Assembly (NCBI RefSeq): GCF_937873925.1
Contig: NZ_CALNAT010000235.1
Coordinates: 1 to 59,349, forward strand
Length of the DNA stretch: 59,349 nt
From: an uncultured Proteiniphilum sp.
Lineage (GTDB): Bacteria > Bacteroidota > Bacteroidia > Bacteroidales > Dysgonomonadaceae
Reading direction: 5' to 3'
Numbering within the stretch: position 1 is the first letter of the stretch; each line of letters opens with the position of its first letter. The notes beneath the pieces are model-generated. The model searched no databases. It was not told the origin of the DNA and saw only the letters and a list, made by a program, of their open reading frames with translations. Made by a program: the position numbers and the translations under genes. This document shows, piece by piece, positions 16,333 through 24,092 of the stretch.

Positions 16333-18540
16333 TTACAGCCTCCATTTTAATCCGACATAATAAGTCCTTCCGGGCGATATGCTCGAATAGAAACTTGAAA
16401 ATTTGGCCTTGTAATCGAACAGGTTATTCACCCCCGCATTCAACGTCAGGTTGAAAGGAAGCGCCTGCGCCAGTGACAGCCGGCAGATAGCATATCCGTC
16501 ATAAGGTACCCTGTATTCTTCGGTAACTTCTTTTTCGATCCCCGATTCGTTATCCGTGTCCGTAATATCGCCGGTTCCGTAAATATTCATTCCACTGAAA
16601 TATTTCCCGCTGAAACTGACAGTTGGATTATATTTCCCGAACAAAGGAATGATGTAGTCTATCCGGGCAGTGGCCGAATAGGGTCGTACCAGCGACCTTC
16701 TCCCGAGATTATTGTGCACATAAGAATAGCCTCCCTTCACGGACAGGTTGTTGGTTATCCGGCTGGTAACCGATAATTCCGTACTCAACACTTTGGCGTC
16801 GCCGATATTGGCGTACCTTACCGTATCGTCGTTGACCCATTGCGTGCTAACCATATCGTCGATAAGGGAATATTGCGCCATGGCTGTGACGACCGTTTTA
16901 CCGAGGGAAATTTCCGTAGATAGATTGAGGTTATTGCTTTTTTCGGCTTTCATATCTTTGTTTCCAATGATCTGAAATCCTCCACCGTAAGGATGAAACC
17001 AGTCGGTATATAATTCCTTGAGGGTAGGCGAACGGAAACCACCCGAATATCCGCCCCGGAGCGTGATTTTCGGATTTAATTTATACATTACGGACAGGCG
17101 GGGCGTAAAGTAGTCTTTGAATTGCGAATGGTAATCGTAACGTAAACCGGTTACGAGGGTAAAGTTCTCCTCTATTATCCATTCCTGCTGGGTATAAACG
17201 GCATACGTCTGCGCATCGCGCTTTGCATTGCTGCCGTCGCTCTCAAACATGAATGTCATCAGGTTGTCCGAAAAATATTCGGCGCCGGCTACCAACGAAT
17301 GCCCGGAGGGTAACGTTACGTTATAAAGCCCGCTGAACCGCTGTTGGGAATTCTCGTAATTTTTTTCTTTTTCGCTCAACAGTTTATAATATTCATACTT
17401 GTCGTACCGATCAAAGTTCCCCGAAAGCAATAGATGCCGGGTGTCCGATAGTTTGTAATCCGCTTTTAATCCGCCCGAATAATTGTAATAACGGTCGGTT
17501 ACTTTTGTTCCGTCCAGGCCTCCGGGGTTTCTTTCCTTAAAATAATAACCTCCTCTTGCTTCTATGTGTAATTTTTCGGACAGGTCTATTCCCACCCGGG
17601 GATCAATGCTGTAATCTTTGTATCCGGCGATGTAGGTTTCACTTAAGGGAGATTCCACTTTTTCCCCGTTGGCAAACCATTGTGTCAGCGGTTCCCGGTC
17701 TTTTAACAGATACGGATCCATGGATTTGAACGATGCCGTCAGGTTTGCATATCCCCATTTCCTACGCGAGCCTATGGTATAGCGGTAGTTTTGTTCGTTA
17801 TTGCTGCCGAATCTTACATTGGCGCCCGTTTCAAATGCTTTCCGGGGCTTCTGGGTAATAATATTGATCACTCCTCCGACAGCATTTGAGCCATAGAGGG
17901 AGGATGCCGCACCTTTAACGATCTCGATTTGCTGCACATTGTCCATATCCACACGGTTATAATCTATGTTGTCGAACGTTTCGCCGGCCATGCGCTCGCC
18001 ATCCACCAGGAACAGCACATATTTACCTCCGAATCCGAGCATGTTGATATTGGCATAACCTCCATTGTTCGTAAACTCCACACCGGGCAACTCGTATTCC
18101 AGCAAATCCCTGAAAGTGGAGACCTGCATACGCTCAATGGCTTTGGCCGAGATCATCTGGGTCTGTATAGGAACATTTTTCAGCAACCGTTCGGTACGGG
18201 TAGCCGTCACCACCACCTGATCCAGGTCGATGGCTTTCTCGCACAGCGATATGGTTATTACGGGATTTTCGTTTCTGACGGGGATGGAAACCGATATACG
18301 TTTGTCTTCATAACCGATCGATGAAACGGCTAAGGTATAATCACCCTCAGGTATCTCTTCAATCACGAATTTCCCCGATTCGTCGGAAATGGCTCCTTTT
18401 GTTGTGCCCAATATCCCTACACTAACAAGATGAATCCCTTCCTGCGACCTACAATCCATAATCCGGCCTTCCATCCGCCGGAGTTGAGCGTTAAGTGTTA
18501 CACCGGCAATAAGAAATATTGTCAATAGAATAATTCTCAT
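16333..18540 (-). CDS. hmuR: TonB-dependent heme receptor, HmuR-like (His type)
   Basis: An outer-membrane receptor of 735 residues. The order is signal peptide, carboxypeptidase-regulatory-like domain (MEGRIMDCRSQEGIHLVSVG; about 22-100), plug (ASSLYGSNAVGGVINIITQK) and barrel. The heme-receptor signature is recognisable: FRSP at 502-505, a histidine at 516 (DWFHPYGGG) and GNKDM at 526-530 in place of FRAP...His...NPNL. That histidine is the expected axial ligand position in heme receptors. I start at the ATG at 18540, followed by a normal signal peptide. It follows hmuY and precedes hmuS, as in P. gingivalis. Confidence 0.9.
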   Translation of the reverse strand: MRIILLTIFLIAGVTLNAQLRRMEGRIMDCRSQEGIHLVSVGILGTTKGAISDESGKFVIEEIPEGDYTLAVSSIGYEDKRISVSIPVRNENPVITISLCEKAIDLDQVVVTATRTERLLKNVPIQTQMISAKAIERMQVSTFRDLLEYELPGVEFTNNGGYANINMLGFGGKYVLFLVDGERMAGETFDNIDYNRVDMDNVQQIEIVKGAASSLYGSNAVGGVINIITQKPRKAFETGANVRFGSNNEQNYRYTIGSRRKWGYANLTASFKSMDPYLLKDREPLTQWFANGEKVESPLSETYIAGYKDYSIDPRVGIDLSEKLHIEARGGYYFKERNPGGLDGTKVTDRYYNYSGGLKADYKLSDTRHLLLSGNFDRYDKYEYYKLLSEKEKNYENSQQRFSGLYNVTLPSGHSLVAGAEYFSDNLMTFMFESDGSNAKRDAQTYAVYTQQEWIIEENFTLVTGLRYDYHSQFKDYFTPRLSVMYKLNPKITLRGGYSGGFRSPTLKELYTDWFHPYGGGFQIIGNKDMKAEKSNNLNLSTEISLGKTVVTAMAQYSLIDDMVSTQWVNDDTVRYANIGDAKVLSTELSVTSRITNNLSVKGGYSYVHNNLGRRSLVRPYSATARIDYIIPLFGKYNPTVSFSGKYFSGMNIYGTGDITDTDNESGIEKEVTEEYRVPYDGYAICRLSLAQALPFNLTLNAGVNNLFDYKAKFSSFYSSISPGRTYYVGLKWRL

Positions 18541-18551
18541 ACTTTTTATCC

Positions 18552-18596
18552 AAAAAACAAGATTGCCCGAACAGTGAAAACCATCAGACAATCTTG
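18552..18596 (-). terminator. Attenuator-type terminator between hmuY and hmuR
   Basis: On the minus strand CAAGATTG (plus 18589-18596) pairs with CAATCTTG (plus 18558-18565) across a 23-base loop and is followed by six T (complement of 18552-18557). It sits between the hmuY stop (18621) and the hmuR start (18540), so it would end part of the transcripts after hmuY. Confidence 0.6.
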
Positions 18597-18620
18597 CCAA
18601 TCTTTTCTTATTAAGCTCTT

Positions 18621-19226
18621 TTAAATGAACTTGGTGCTTCCGCTTGCATTATACTGATACCTGAAACTAACATAGCCCGCGGTATTCTTCTCGTCTTTGT
18701 TGTCATATATCCACAGTTTCACATAATTACCGTCCGCAGCTTTCAGCACATAAATCCAGTTATGCACGGTATATTTGGGAGGCGGATTGCTTGTATCTAC
18801 CGTCAACCATGTTGTAAGTGTCTGGGAGAAAGGCTGATCTTCTTCCGTGATACCGTTTCCGATAAACGATGTTGTGATCTTGCCGATCTGGTCTTTCACG
18901 TAACCGCTGGAAGGCGCTTCCGTTACCGCATTCCAATCTGTCTTTTGGGTATTGACCGCTTCTCCTTTCCCTTTGCCGGAGGCTCCCCCATTGAGGCGGA
19001 CATCGCCCCGGTGGAAAGCAATATCCCACGACAGGTCGTTCTGATAGTCAGTAACGGTAACAAACTCTCCTTTCGAGAAAGAGAAATATTTCCAATCGGT
19101 GTATGACCTCACGTCAATAAATTTCTGTTCTTTTACATCTCCCGGCAGAGCGGGTTCTTTATCATCCTTATCACAGGCTGTTATGAATAAAATGCTGAGC
19201 AGCATTAAAAAACCAATCTTCTTCAT
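18621..19226 (-). CDS. hmuY: HmuY-family heme-binding lipoprotein
   Basis: A predicted outer-membrane or secreted hemophore-like lipoprotein of 201 residues. Lipobox FITAC puts the lipidated cysteine at 18. The family core is present (SWDIAFHRGDVRLNGG; His72 conserved) with the late segment LTVDTSNPPPKYTVHNWIYV (His155). The mature protein contains no methionine at all, unlike its paralogue at 21410-22075, so Met ligation of heme is ruled out. Start is at 19226 because a -7 box overlaps the longer reading frame. First gene of the hmuYRSTUV unit. Confidence 0.88.
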   Translation of the reverse strand: MKKIGFLMLLSILFITACDKDDKEPALPGDVKEQKFIDVRSYTDWKYFSFSKGEFVTVTDYQNDLSWDIAFHRGDVRLNGGASGKGKGEAVNTQKTDWNAVTEAPSSGYVKDQIGKITTSFIGNGITEEDQPFSQTLTTWLTVDTSNPPPKYTVHNWIYVLKAADGNYVKLWIYDNKDEKNTAGYVSFRYQYNASGSTKFI

Positions 19227-19268
19227 CTGTTTTTTTACACTCAAATTGTTACTAATAATAATAAAGTG

Positions 19269-19300
19269 CAAAGTTACCGGGAATCAACCCCTACTACAAT
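19269..19300 (-). promoter_or_regulatory. Promoter of hmuYRSTUV
   Basis: Minus-strand ATTG (plus 19297-19300), a 20-base spacer and TAACTTTG (plus 19269-19276), 43 bases before hmuY. Just upstream of the -33 box (plus 19301-19316) is acctataaattatcat, nearly shared with the promoter at 22983-23014. Confidence 0.65.
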
Positions 19301-19461
19301 ACCTATAAATTATCATTTTTTCGGATTTATATCATAACATTAAGGTATTGTTATTTAAAATCGGTCATAGATAAATAGAATGAATATCCATTATTTACCT
19401 GATAGCCTGGAAGATTCTTTGGCGTACACCGATTGTCAATTCATAACCCCAGGTCGATTCT

Positions 19462-21396
19462 CTAAAAAAACTTATTGATGTCTACCGAGATTCCGGCGGA
19501 GAAGGTAGCACCTGTCGTATAAGGCGAATTACTGTAATAATAGGCGGGAACATAATTGAACAGGTTGTCGATCCCGACGATCAGGTTAATTCCCTGCCGA
19601 AAGGTTTGCATCAAACTGAGTTTCCAGATAGTATATCCGGGATAGGTAACTTCCTCCACTTCTTCGTAGGAAGTGAGGGACGTATATTCGTTGGCGGTGA
19701 GTTTCGAAAGAGCACGTCCGTTCAAGGCAATGTTAAAGCTGTAGTTTTTCCATGTTTTACCGTATTCGATGCGGGCTGTGGCTGCATGAGGGCGCGTTTG
19801 CGAAAGAGTGGGCTGCCCCATTTGTATGTTTTCGCGGGTGAAAGTGTAGGAAAGGCGGGCACCGATGCCACACGGAAACCGGGCGGAAGCATTCACATCT
19901 ATACCCGTGATATTGATTTTATCGATATTGGTGTATTGCATCCCTTTCAGTTCCTGATTCCATACCGTTGTGATGCGGTTGTCCACCAGATTGTGGTACC
20001 CCGTCAGTAAAAAATTATAGTATTGTTTGGTATATTCGCCGGAAAGGGAAAAATTATGGCTCGATTCGGCTTTCAGGTCGCGATTTCCGTAAATCATGAA
20101 AACACTTGCCATGTCAAAGTTCATATACATTTCTTTGAGGGTAGGAGCGCGAAAACCGCCGGCATAAGAACCGCGAAAAGTAAAACGTCCCTGTTTGAGC
20201 ATCAACCCGATTTTAGGCGAAACATGACTGATGCCTGCATCGGAGAAATAGTCATAACGCAAACCGCCTATTATGTTCAGCTTTTCGACGGGCGTCCAAT
20301 CGTATTGGGCAAAAACGTCTGCCACGTATTGCAGGTAATTGCCATTGTCTTTGAACTGGTAACTCATCAGGTAATCGCGCAAATAGTCGCCACCTATCGT
20401 CAGTGTGTTGTTGGTGTCGAACGAATAGTTGTACAAGCCTTTCAGTCCATGTTGTACGTTACTGTAATTGCGTACATCGAGCCGGTCTTCAATCAGATAG
20501 CTGCTTTTATCATATTGGTCAAACGAATAGGCCAGTTCCAGATTGCTTTTTTCATGAAAGGCGTATTCTCCTTTTGCTCCTCCGCTGAAACTGCGATAAC
20601 GGTCTTTGCTGCTGACTTGCGAATCGCGTTCCCGGAAGAAGTAACCGGCCCGCCCGGTAAGTTTGAAGTTGTCGCCCGGATTATATTGCAATCGTTCTTT
20701 GACGTTCAGCGTGCGGTTACCGTACACTTTGGAATAGACTCCTTCATTTTTCATTTTGAGTTCGCCGGCAGATGCATATTGGACATTGGTCGCACTACTC
20801 AGCCTCCCTGTATTAAAACTTATGCTGCCACCGTGCCGCTGTTCATTGCTGGAGGCAAACCGGCTATTGAAATTGACATGCAACGGGTCTACAGGAGTTT
20901 TAGTGATGATGTTCACCACGCCCCCCACGGCATTTGACCCGTAGAGCGATGAAGCCGCTCCTTTGATGATCTCGATGCGTTCCACATTATCAAGGTTGAG
21001 GCGGCTGTAATCTATGTTGTCTAATGTTTCACCCGCAATCCGCTCACCGTCGACAAGAAAAAGGACGGAATTTCCACCGAAACCCTGCATATTGAGCGAG
21101 ACCTGCTGGTTCATGGAGTAGATAAATTCAATACCGGGAAGTTCCGACTGGAGTAACTCCCCGATATGCGTTACGTCCACTTTCCTTATCTCGTTCTCGG
21201 TAAACACTTTGGTGATGACCGGTGAATTTTTCAATATCTTGGGGCTGCGTGTGCCTGTAACCACTATCTCGTCGAGTAACGTGTCGTATGCAGCACTGTC
21301 TAAAACAGTTGCGCTGACGATAGGTTGTGCAGAAACAGGAGTCACAAGGAAGCAGCATCCTGCAAGAAAAAATGCTGCTACCAATATTTTTTGCAT
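19462..21396 (-). CDS. Second TonB-dependent heme-type receptor (Met-rich variant)
   Basis: A receptor of 644 residues and paralogue of the HmuR at 16333-18540. It has a signal peptide and plug (ASSLYGSNAVGGVVNIITKT) but lacks the N-terminal carboxypeptidase-like domain. FRAP is at 415-418 and GNRDL at 437-441. Between them, where heme receptors carry a histidine, this one has no His but four methionines (423, 425, 429, 434; MYMNFDMASVFMIYG). It follows the second HmuY by 13 bases, so the two are probably a functional pair for heme or another porphyrin. Last gene of its unit. Confidence 0.86.
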   Translation of the reverse strand: MQKILVAAFFLAGCCFLVTPVSAQPIVSATVLDSAAYDTLLDEIVVTGTRSPKILKNSPVITKVFTENEIRKVDVTHIGELLQSELPGIEFIYSMNQQVSLNMQGFGGNSVLFLVDGERIAGETLDNIDYSRLNLDNVERIEIIKGAASSLYGSNAVGGVVNIITKTPVDPLHVNFNSRFASSNEQRHGGSISFNTGRLSSATNVQYASAGELKMKNEGVYSKVYGNRTLNVKERLQYNPGDNFKLTGRAGYFFRERDSQVSSKDRYRSFSGGAKGEYAFHEKSNLELAYSFDQYDKSSYLIEDRLDVRNYSNVQHGLKGLYNYSFDTNNTLTIGGDYLRDYLMSYQFKDNGNYLQYVADVFAQYDWTPVEKLNIIGGLRYDYFSDAGISHVSPKIGLMLKQGRFTFRGSYAGGFRAPTLKEMYMNFDMASVFMIYGNRDLKAESSHNFSLSGEYTKQYYNFLLTGYHNLVDNRITTVWNQELKGMQYTNIDKINITGIDVNASARFPCGIGARLSYTFTRENIQMGQPTLSQTRPHAATARIEYGKTWKNYSFNIALNGRALSKLTANEYTSLTSYEEVEEVTYPGYTIWKLSLMQTFRQGINLIVGIDNLFNYVPAYYYSNSPYTTGATFSAGISVDINKFF

Positions 21397-21409
21397 AATA
21401 ATGTTTTGT

Positions 21410-22075
21410 TTATATTTTAAAAGGATAGATATAATCTATGGTCATGTACCCTTTTATGCCTGAGGTATCCATAAAGTTCCGGAGGCGAACGGCGGCAACG
21501 GTATTGTCTTTCAGCTTAATGACATAAACCTTATTCGACGGATTGTAAGCAGGCGGCATCGTGCTCGTATCTACAAACAGCCATTTGGAAAGTTCACGAT
21601 TGTAGTACGACTCGGCGTATTTCAGTTTTCCATCCATCATCCCCGACATATCCACCACAATCTTGTTTGTTGTCCACTCATCGGAGATGTAATCGCCCTT
21701 CGGGATCTCTCCGGAGGTTTTGAGGGTCGAAAGGCCGGTAAATCCCGTTTCGAGTACGGAGGCCCCGTTTGTTTTGGCGTCGTAGCGGTGGACAGCGATA
21801 TCCCAGTTTTCCGGCTCGCGCATATCTTCGGTAATTTTCAGTGAATCAACGATGAGCGCATGAAAATCTATGTACGTCCATCTGGTATAGCTTGTAGCGT
21901 CTATGTAAACAGTACCGGAATTATTTGCCTTGTCCGTTTCGATAAATCCGAATTCGTTCTTTTCTTCGGCGAACGGTTCATCGTAGATATTACCCAGAAT
22001 ACCGTTACATGCGGGGAATGACAGAAGGATCACTCCCAGCATGATGAGTTGGGTGAAAAGAGTAACCGGCTTCAT
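21410..22075 (-). CDS. Second HmuY-family lipoprotein (Met-rich)
   Basis: A HmuY paralogue of 221 residues. Lipobox SFPAC (Cys23); family core NWDIAVHRYDAKTNGA (His96). The mature protein is rich in methionine, notably VDMSGMMDGK (143, 146, 147), STMPP (173), NFMD (202) and GYMT (211). To my knowledge HmuY homologues in Tannerella, Prevotella and Bacteroides use two Met residues to hold heme, whereas P. gingivalis HmuY uses two His. It is translationally close to both neighbours: 6 bases after the calycin-like gene and 13 before the receptor. Confidence 0.85.
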   Translation of the reverse strand: MKPVTLFTQLIMLGVILLSFPACNGILGNIYDEPFAEEKNEFGFIETDKANNSGTVYIDATSYTRWTYIDFHALIVDSLKITEDMREPENWDIAVHRYDAKTNGASVLETGFTGLSTLKTSGEIPKGDYISDEWTTNKIVVDMSGMMDGKLKYAESYYNRELSKWLFVDTSTMPPAYNPSNKVYVIKLKDNTVAAVRLRNFMDTSGIKGYMTIDYIYPFKI

Positions 22076-22081
22076 CTTTCG

Positions 22082-22912
22082 TTATTCTCCGGTAAACACG
22101 GCAATGATATTCATCGGCATGGCGCCGGGTTTCAAGGTAAATGTGATGTTGGCATCACCTTCTTTCGCTATGGCTCCCTCCAACTTGCCGGTTACGTTTG
22201 TCGTGCCACTCATTGTGTCTATGTTCCCGGTTAAGGAATAACTGCCATCCGTTTTCGCCGTTACTTCCACATCCTCTATCACAATATCCTGGAATGCCAT
22301 ACCTCCTTCTCCAAACCCTTCTAGCGTAACCTCGGCTTTTCCGTTTTCCTGATGTTTGATGGTTACTTTGCTGTTTTCCACAGGGTCCATATTGGTGCTT
22401 CCAACCGACAGTTCCAATGTTCCATTATACACTCCGGCAACGACCATGCTGGCAGGAGCCTCACCCTGCGTAAAGGTTATTTTGAGTCCGCCCATAACTG
22501 CAGGCACCTCGAACAGTATTGATACCGTTTTTTTGTCTTTGCTGATGGTACCCGTGATCGTACAGTCATACTCTTTCTGCGATGCGGGATCCATTCCCAT
22601 GACGGTTTTTCCGCTGCCCGCTATTTTGTATTCATTGCCGGTAAGGGTTACTTCGGCAGTCGGTATGGTGAATTTACCCCAAGTTACCGATTCAAACGAA
22701 AGGGTTCCCGTTCCGTTTTCGTTTGCGGTTATGGAAATGTTCTCGCTCGGCGTGGTTATCGGGATAGCGGTATACTGAAATTCAGATACGGAATAGCCTT
22801 CGTATTTCCCCGCAATATCCTGTGCATGATTGACATCAGGTTCGTCGTTCTTGTCGCACGATACCGTAAAAAGTACGGCAACCAACATAATCAATTGAGT
22901 TTTTAGTTTCAT
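22082..22912 (-). CDS. Calycin-like two-domain lipoprotein
   Basis: A lipoprotein of 276 residues with lipobox FTVSC (Cys19). The mature part contains two similar beta-rich halves: GKYEGYSVSEF...GTISKDKKTVSILFEVP and GVYNGTLELSV...GKLEGAIAKEGDANITF. This is typical of the calycin-like family found beside HmuY proteins in Bacteroidales. Calycins bind small hydrophobic molecules, so a porphyrin or heme carrier role is plausible but inferred. First gene of the three-gene unit with HmuY2 and its receptor. Confidence 0.8.
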   Translation of the reverse strand: MKLKTQLIMLVAVLFTVSCDKNDEPDVNHAQDIAGKYEGYSVSEFQYTAIPITTPSENISITANENGTGTLSFESVTWGKFTIPTAEVTLTGNEYKIAGSGKTVMGMDPASQKEYDCTITGTISKDKKTVSILFEVPAVMGGLKITFTQGEAPASMVVAGVYNGTLELSVGSTNMDPVENSKVTIKHQENGKAEVTLEGFGEGGMAFQDIVIEDVEVTAKTDGSYSLTGNIDTMSGTTNVTGKLEGAIAKEGDANITFTLKPGAMPMNIIAVFTGE

Positions 22913-22982
22913 ATTTTTTAAAATTTAACAGGTGAATTGAATCGTTTAGTCAAGGCTAATACAGTCTTGTTATTTCCGATTA

Positions 22983-23014
22983 CAAAAGTAGGAAGTCAAA
23001 AAAGAGTGTACAAT
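22983..23014 (-). promoter_or_regulatory. Promoter of the calycin-hmuY2-receptor unit
   Basis: Minus-strand ATTG (plus 23011-23014), a 20-base spacer and TACTTTTG (plus 22983-22990). Beyond the -33 box lies ccctaaaaattatgaa, close to the sequence at the same place in the hmuY promoter. The rest of the 350-base gap up to rpe holds the divergent rpe promoter and AT-rich DNA with a palindrome CCTAATTATAGG near 23047. Confidence 0.65.
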
Positions 23015-23210
23015 CCCTAAAAATTATGAAAAAAGTAACGTTTTATCCCTAATTATAGGTATATAAAATAAAAAATAGATTTTATCTATACTATCTGCCC
23101 GTGCCTTTTATTCGCTTAGTGAATTATTAATTCATCGGTAAATCTGCTAATCAAATATCCCCAATTTTTCACTTTTAGTTTTTAGTTTACATTGATTATT
23201 CTATCAAATC

Positions 23211-23241
23211 TTTGCCCTGTTACCATTTTTTGCTAACTTTG
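23211..23241 (+). promoter_or_regulatory. Consensus promoter of rpe
   Basis: TTTG (23211-23214), a 19-base spacer and TAACTTTG (23234-23241) match the Bacteroidetes consensus exactly, 22 bases before the rpe start. Confidence 0.8.
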
Positions 23242-23262
23242 AGTCGATAAACTTCGAAACGT

Positions 23263-23913
23263 ATGGGTACAATTGTAGCGCCGTCGCTGTTGGCGGCCAA
23301 TTTTCTGAACCTTGAAAGAGACGTCGAAATGCTGAACCGCAGCGAGGCCGACTGGATTCATCTGGATATCATGGATGGTGTTTTCGTGCCCAACATCTCC
23401 TTCGGATTTCCGGTGATCGACCTACTGGGAAAAGTGACTCAAAAACCGCTGGATGTACACCTGATGATCGTACAACCTGAGAAGTTTATCAATGAAATAG
23501 CTGCTACAGGCGCCACCTACATGAATGTGCACTATGAGGCCTGTATACACCTGCACCGTGTAGTACAGGAGATAAGAAAAAAAGGGATGAAGCCGGCTGT
23601 CACACTGAATCCGCATACTCCCGTATCGATACTCGAAGATATTCTTCCCGACCTGGATATGGTACTTTTGATGTCGGTGAATCCTGGGTTTGGCGGGCAA
23701 CAATTCATTGAGCATTCCATCAGGAAAACCGCTATGCTCAAAGAGATGATCCTACGACAGCAAACCTCTACCCTGATTGAGGTGGATGGCGGGGTAAACC
23801 TGGAAACAGGCAAAAGGTTGGTGGATGCAGGCGCCGATGTGCTGGTGGCCGGCAGTTTCGTATTCTCTTCGAAACATCCGGAAGAGACTATCCACCAGTT
23901 AAAAATGTTGTAA
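23263..23913 (+). CDS. rpe: Ribulose-phosphate 3-epimerase
   Basis: Interconverts ribulose 5-phosphate and xylulose 5-phosphate in the pentose phosphate pathway; cytoplasmic TIM barrel of 216 residues, the usual length. Motifs present: IVAPSLLAANF, the metal-binding HLDIMDGVFVPNISFG, DVHLMI, MSVNPGFGGQ and EVDGGVN. The promoter directly upstream is a perfect consensus. Its downstream neighbour is a degenerate hairpin repeat, then comEC. Confidence 0.96.
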   Translation: MGTIVAPSLLAANFLNLERDVEMLNRSEADWIHLDIMDGVFVPNISFGFPVIDLLGKVTQKPLDVHLMIVQPEKFINEIAATGATYMNVHYEACIHLHRVVQEIRKKGMKPAVTLNPHTPVSILEDILPDLDMVLLMSVNPGFGGQQFIEHSIRKTAMLKEMILRQQTSTLIEVDGGVNLETGKRLVDAGADVLVAGSFVFSSKHPEETIHQLKML

Positions 23914-23936
23914 AATCGCCTTTTGCCTTCGTAAAT

Positions 23937-24092
23937 ATTCCCTATGACGTAATACAAAGACATTTGACTTCGTCTTCTTCCTTCGTACCTCACCAAAATC
24001 CAAACAAGTTTGTTTTTTTGGTTCAGTTTGTCGTCAATTGCTTTCTGCTCCTGTTGCTTAACGTAGAAATAGTCTAATTTTAATGAATGCAT
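23937..24092. repeat. Degenerate dispersed repeat copy, reverse orientation
   Basis: Read on the minus strand it gives AGACTATTTCTACGTTAAGC, the apical CAAACTTGTTTG stem and a relic of the gagcgaaggcgactcaaat extension. The repeat's outer end (gtctaattttaatgaatgca) overlaps the comEC start codon. Confidence 0.5.

Noticed and set aside
20023..20937. Plus-strand frame of 304 codons opposite the second TonB receptor
   Set aside because: Antisense shadow; the receptor on the minus strand has all plug and barrel motifs.
23532..24092. Minus-strand frame of 186 codons over the rpe end and the repeat
   Set aside because: Mostly antisense of rpe; no recognisable domain.
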